From assembly GCA_937950105.1 (NCBI GenBank), contig CALFEM010000562.1:1-5223 (forward strand): a DNA stretch of 5,223 nt, given 5' to 3'. The notes under the pieces were generated by a model. The model ran no database searches. It was not told the origin of the DNA and saw only the letters and a list, made by a program, of their open reading frames with translations. Shown in pieces: positions 5,096-5,223 of the stretch. This DNA is from an uncultured Alphaproteobacteria bacterium (lineage in GTDB: Bacteria > Pseudomonadota > Alphaproteobacteria > Rhizobiales > Hyphomicrobiaceae). Within the stretch, counting starts at the first letter, position 1. The number at the start of each line of letters is the position of its first letter. The translations under genes and the position numbers were made by a program.

Positions 5096-5223
5096 GTCAT
5101 CCTCGGGCTTGTCCCGAGGATCCAGCGGGCGTCCGGGAGTTGCGCGTGTTGGTTTGCCGCAACGGTATTCCCGGATGATGCTTGGATGGTCGGGACAAGC
5201 CCGACCATGACAAACGCGAGAGG
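5096..5223 (+). repeat. Element C, copy 2 (complete REP-pair-like element plus flank)
   Basis: The element runs 5096-5211 with 29-bp terminal inverted repeats (5096-5124 and 5183-5211) that agree at 25 of 29 positions. Each terminus is itself a hairpin around cgggcttgtcccg or its complement. The four mismatches between the termini are paired changes (cc/gg versus gg/cc) that keep the stems intact. A central hairpin joins ccggga and gttgcg to cgcaac and tcccgg. Bases 5212-5223 are the same flank as after copy 1. The termini resemble those of element A (gtcatcc...cgggcttg...atcca), so A and C belong to one superfamily of paired REP/BIME-like or MITE-like elements. Confidence 0.88.

Overview
The window is GC-rich with strongly GC-biased third codon positions. 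It suggests an alphaproteobacterium, probably of the Hyphomicrobiales (Rhizobiales; Bradyrhizobium- or Xanthobacteraceae-like). This rests on overall gene style and on intergenic repeats that begin gtcatcc and carry a cgggcttg hairpin, a type I recall from that order. It is an inference, not a species call.

Layout. (1) Bases 1-371 (+) are the 3' end of a membrane zinc metallopeptidase of the YugP type. It shares a TGATG stop/start with (2) a complete histone-deacetylase-fold amidohydrolase (371-1294, +). (3) Converging on it, 18 bp away, is a 12-TM-type transporter of the ATP/ADP-translocase-like (COG3202) branch (1313-2620, -). A 7-bp tandem repeat sits at the convergence point and supplies the transporter's stop codon. 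(4) Divergent from the transporter is a long, unusual paralogue of leucyl/phenylalanyl-tRNA-protein transferase (Aat), 2798-3790 (+), with a TTG start behind a good ribosome binding site.

(5) From 3791 to the end no intact gene is visible. The region is repeat DNA: a ~101-bp hairpin-rich element (B1) directly after the aat stop; a 31-bp duplication of the aat 3' end; then three tandem copies of a ~256-bp compound unit (A+B), the first two differing at one base. Next, on the minus strand, is a 47-codon remnant of a HicA mRNA-interferase toxin, bounded on both sides by repeat DNA. Last come two copies of a second REP-pair-like element (C), whose ends resemble those of A.

The four genes do not form an obvious single pathway. 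The peptidase and deacetylase are probably cotranscribed; the transporter and aat diverge from a short shared intergenic region. I see no defence system, CRISPR or complete mobile element. The most unusual content is the nested repeat architecture in the last 1.4 kb, the overlooked hicA remnant, and the Aat paralogue in which a catalytically important position appears substituted.
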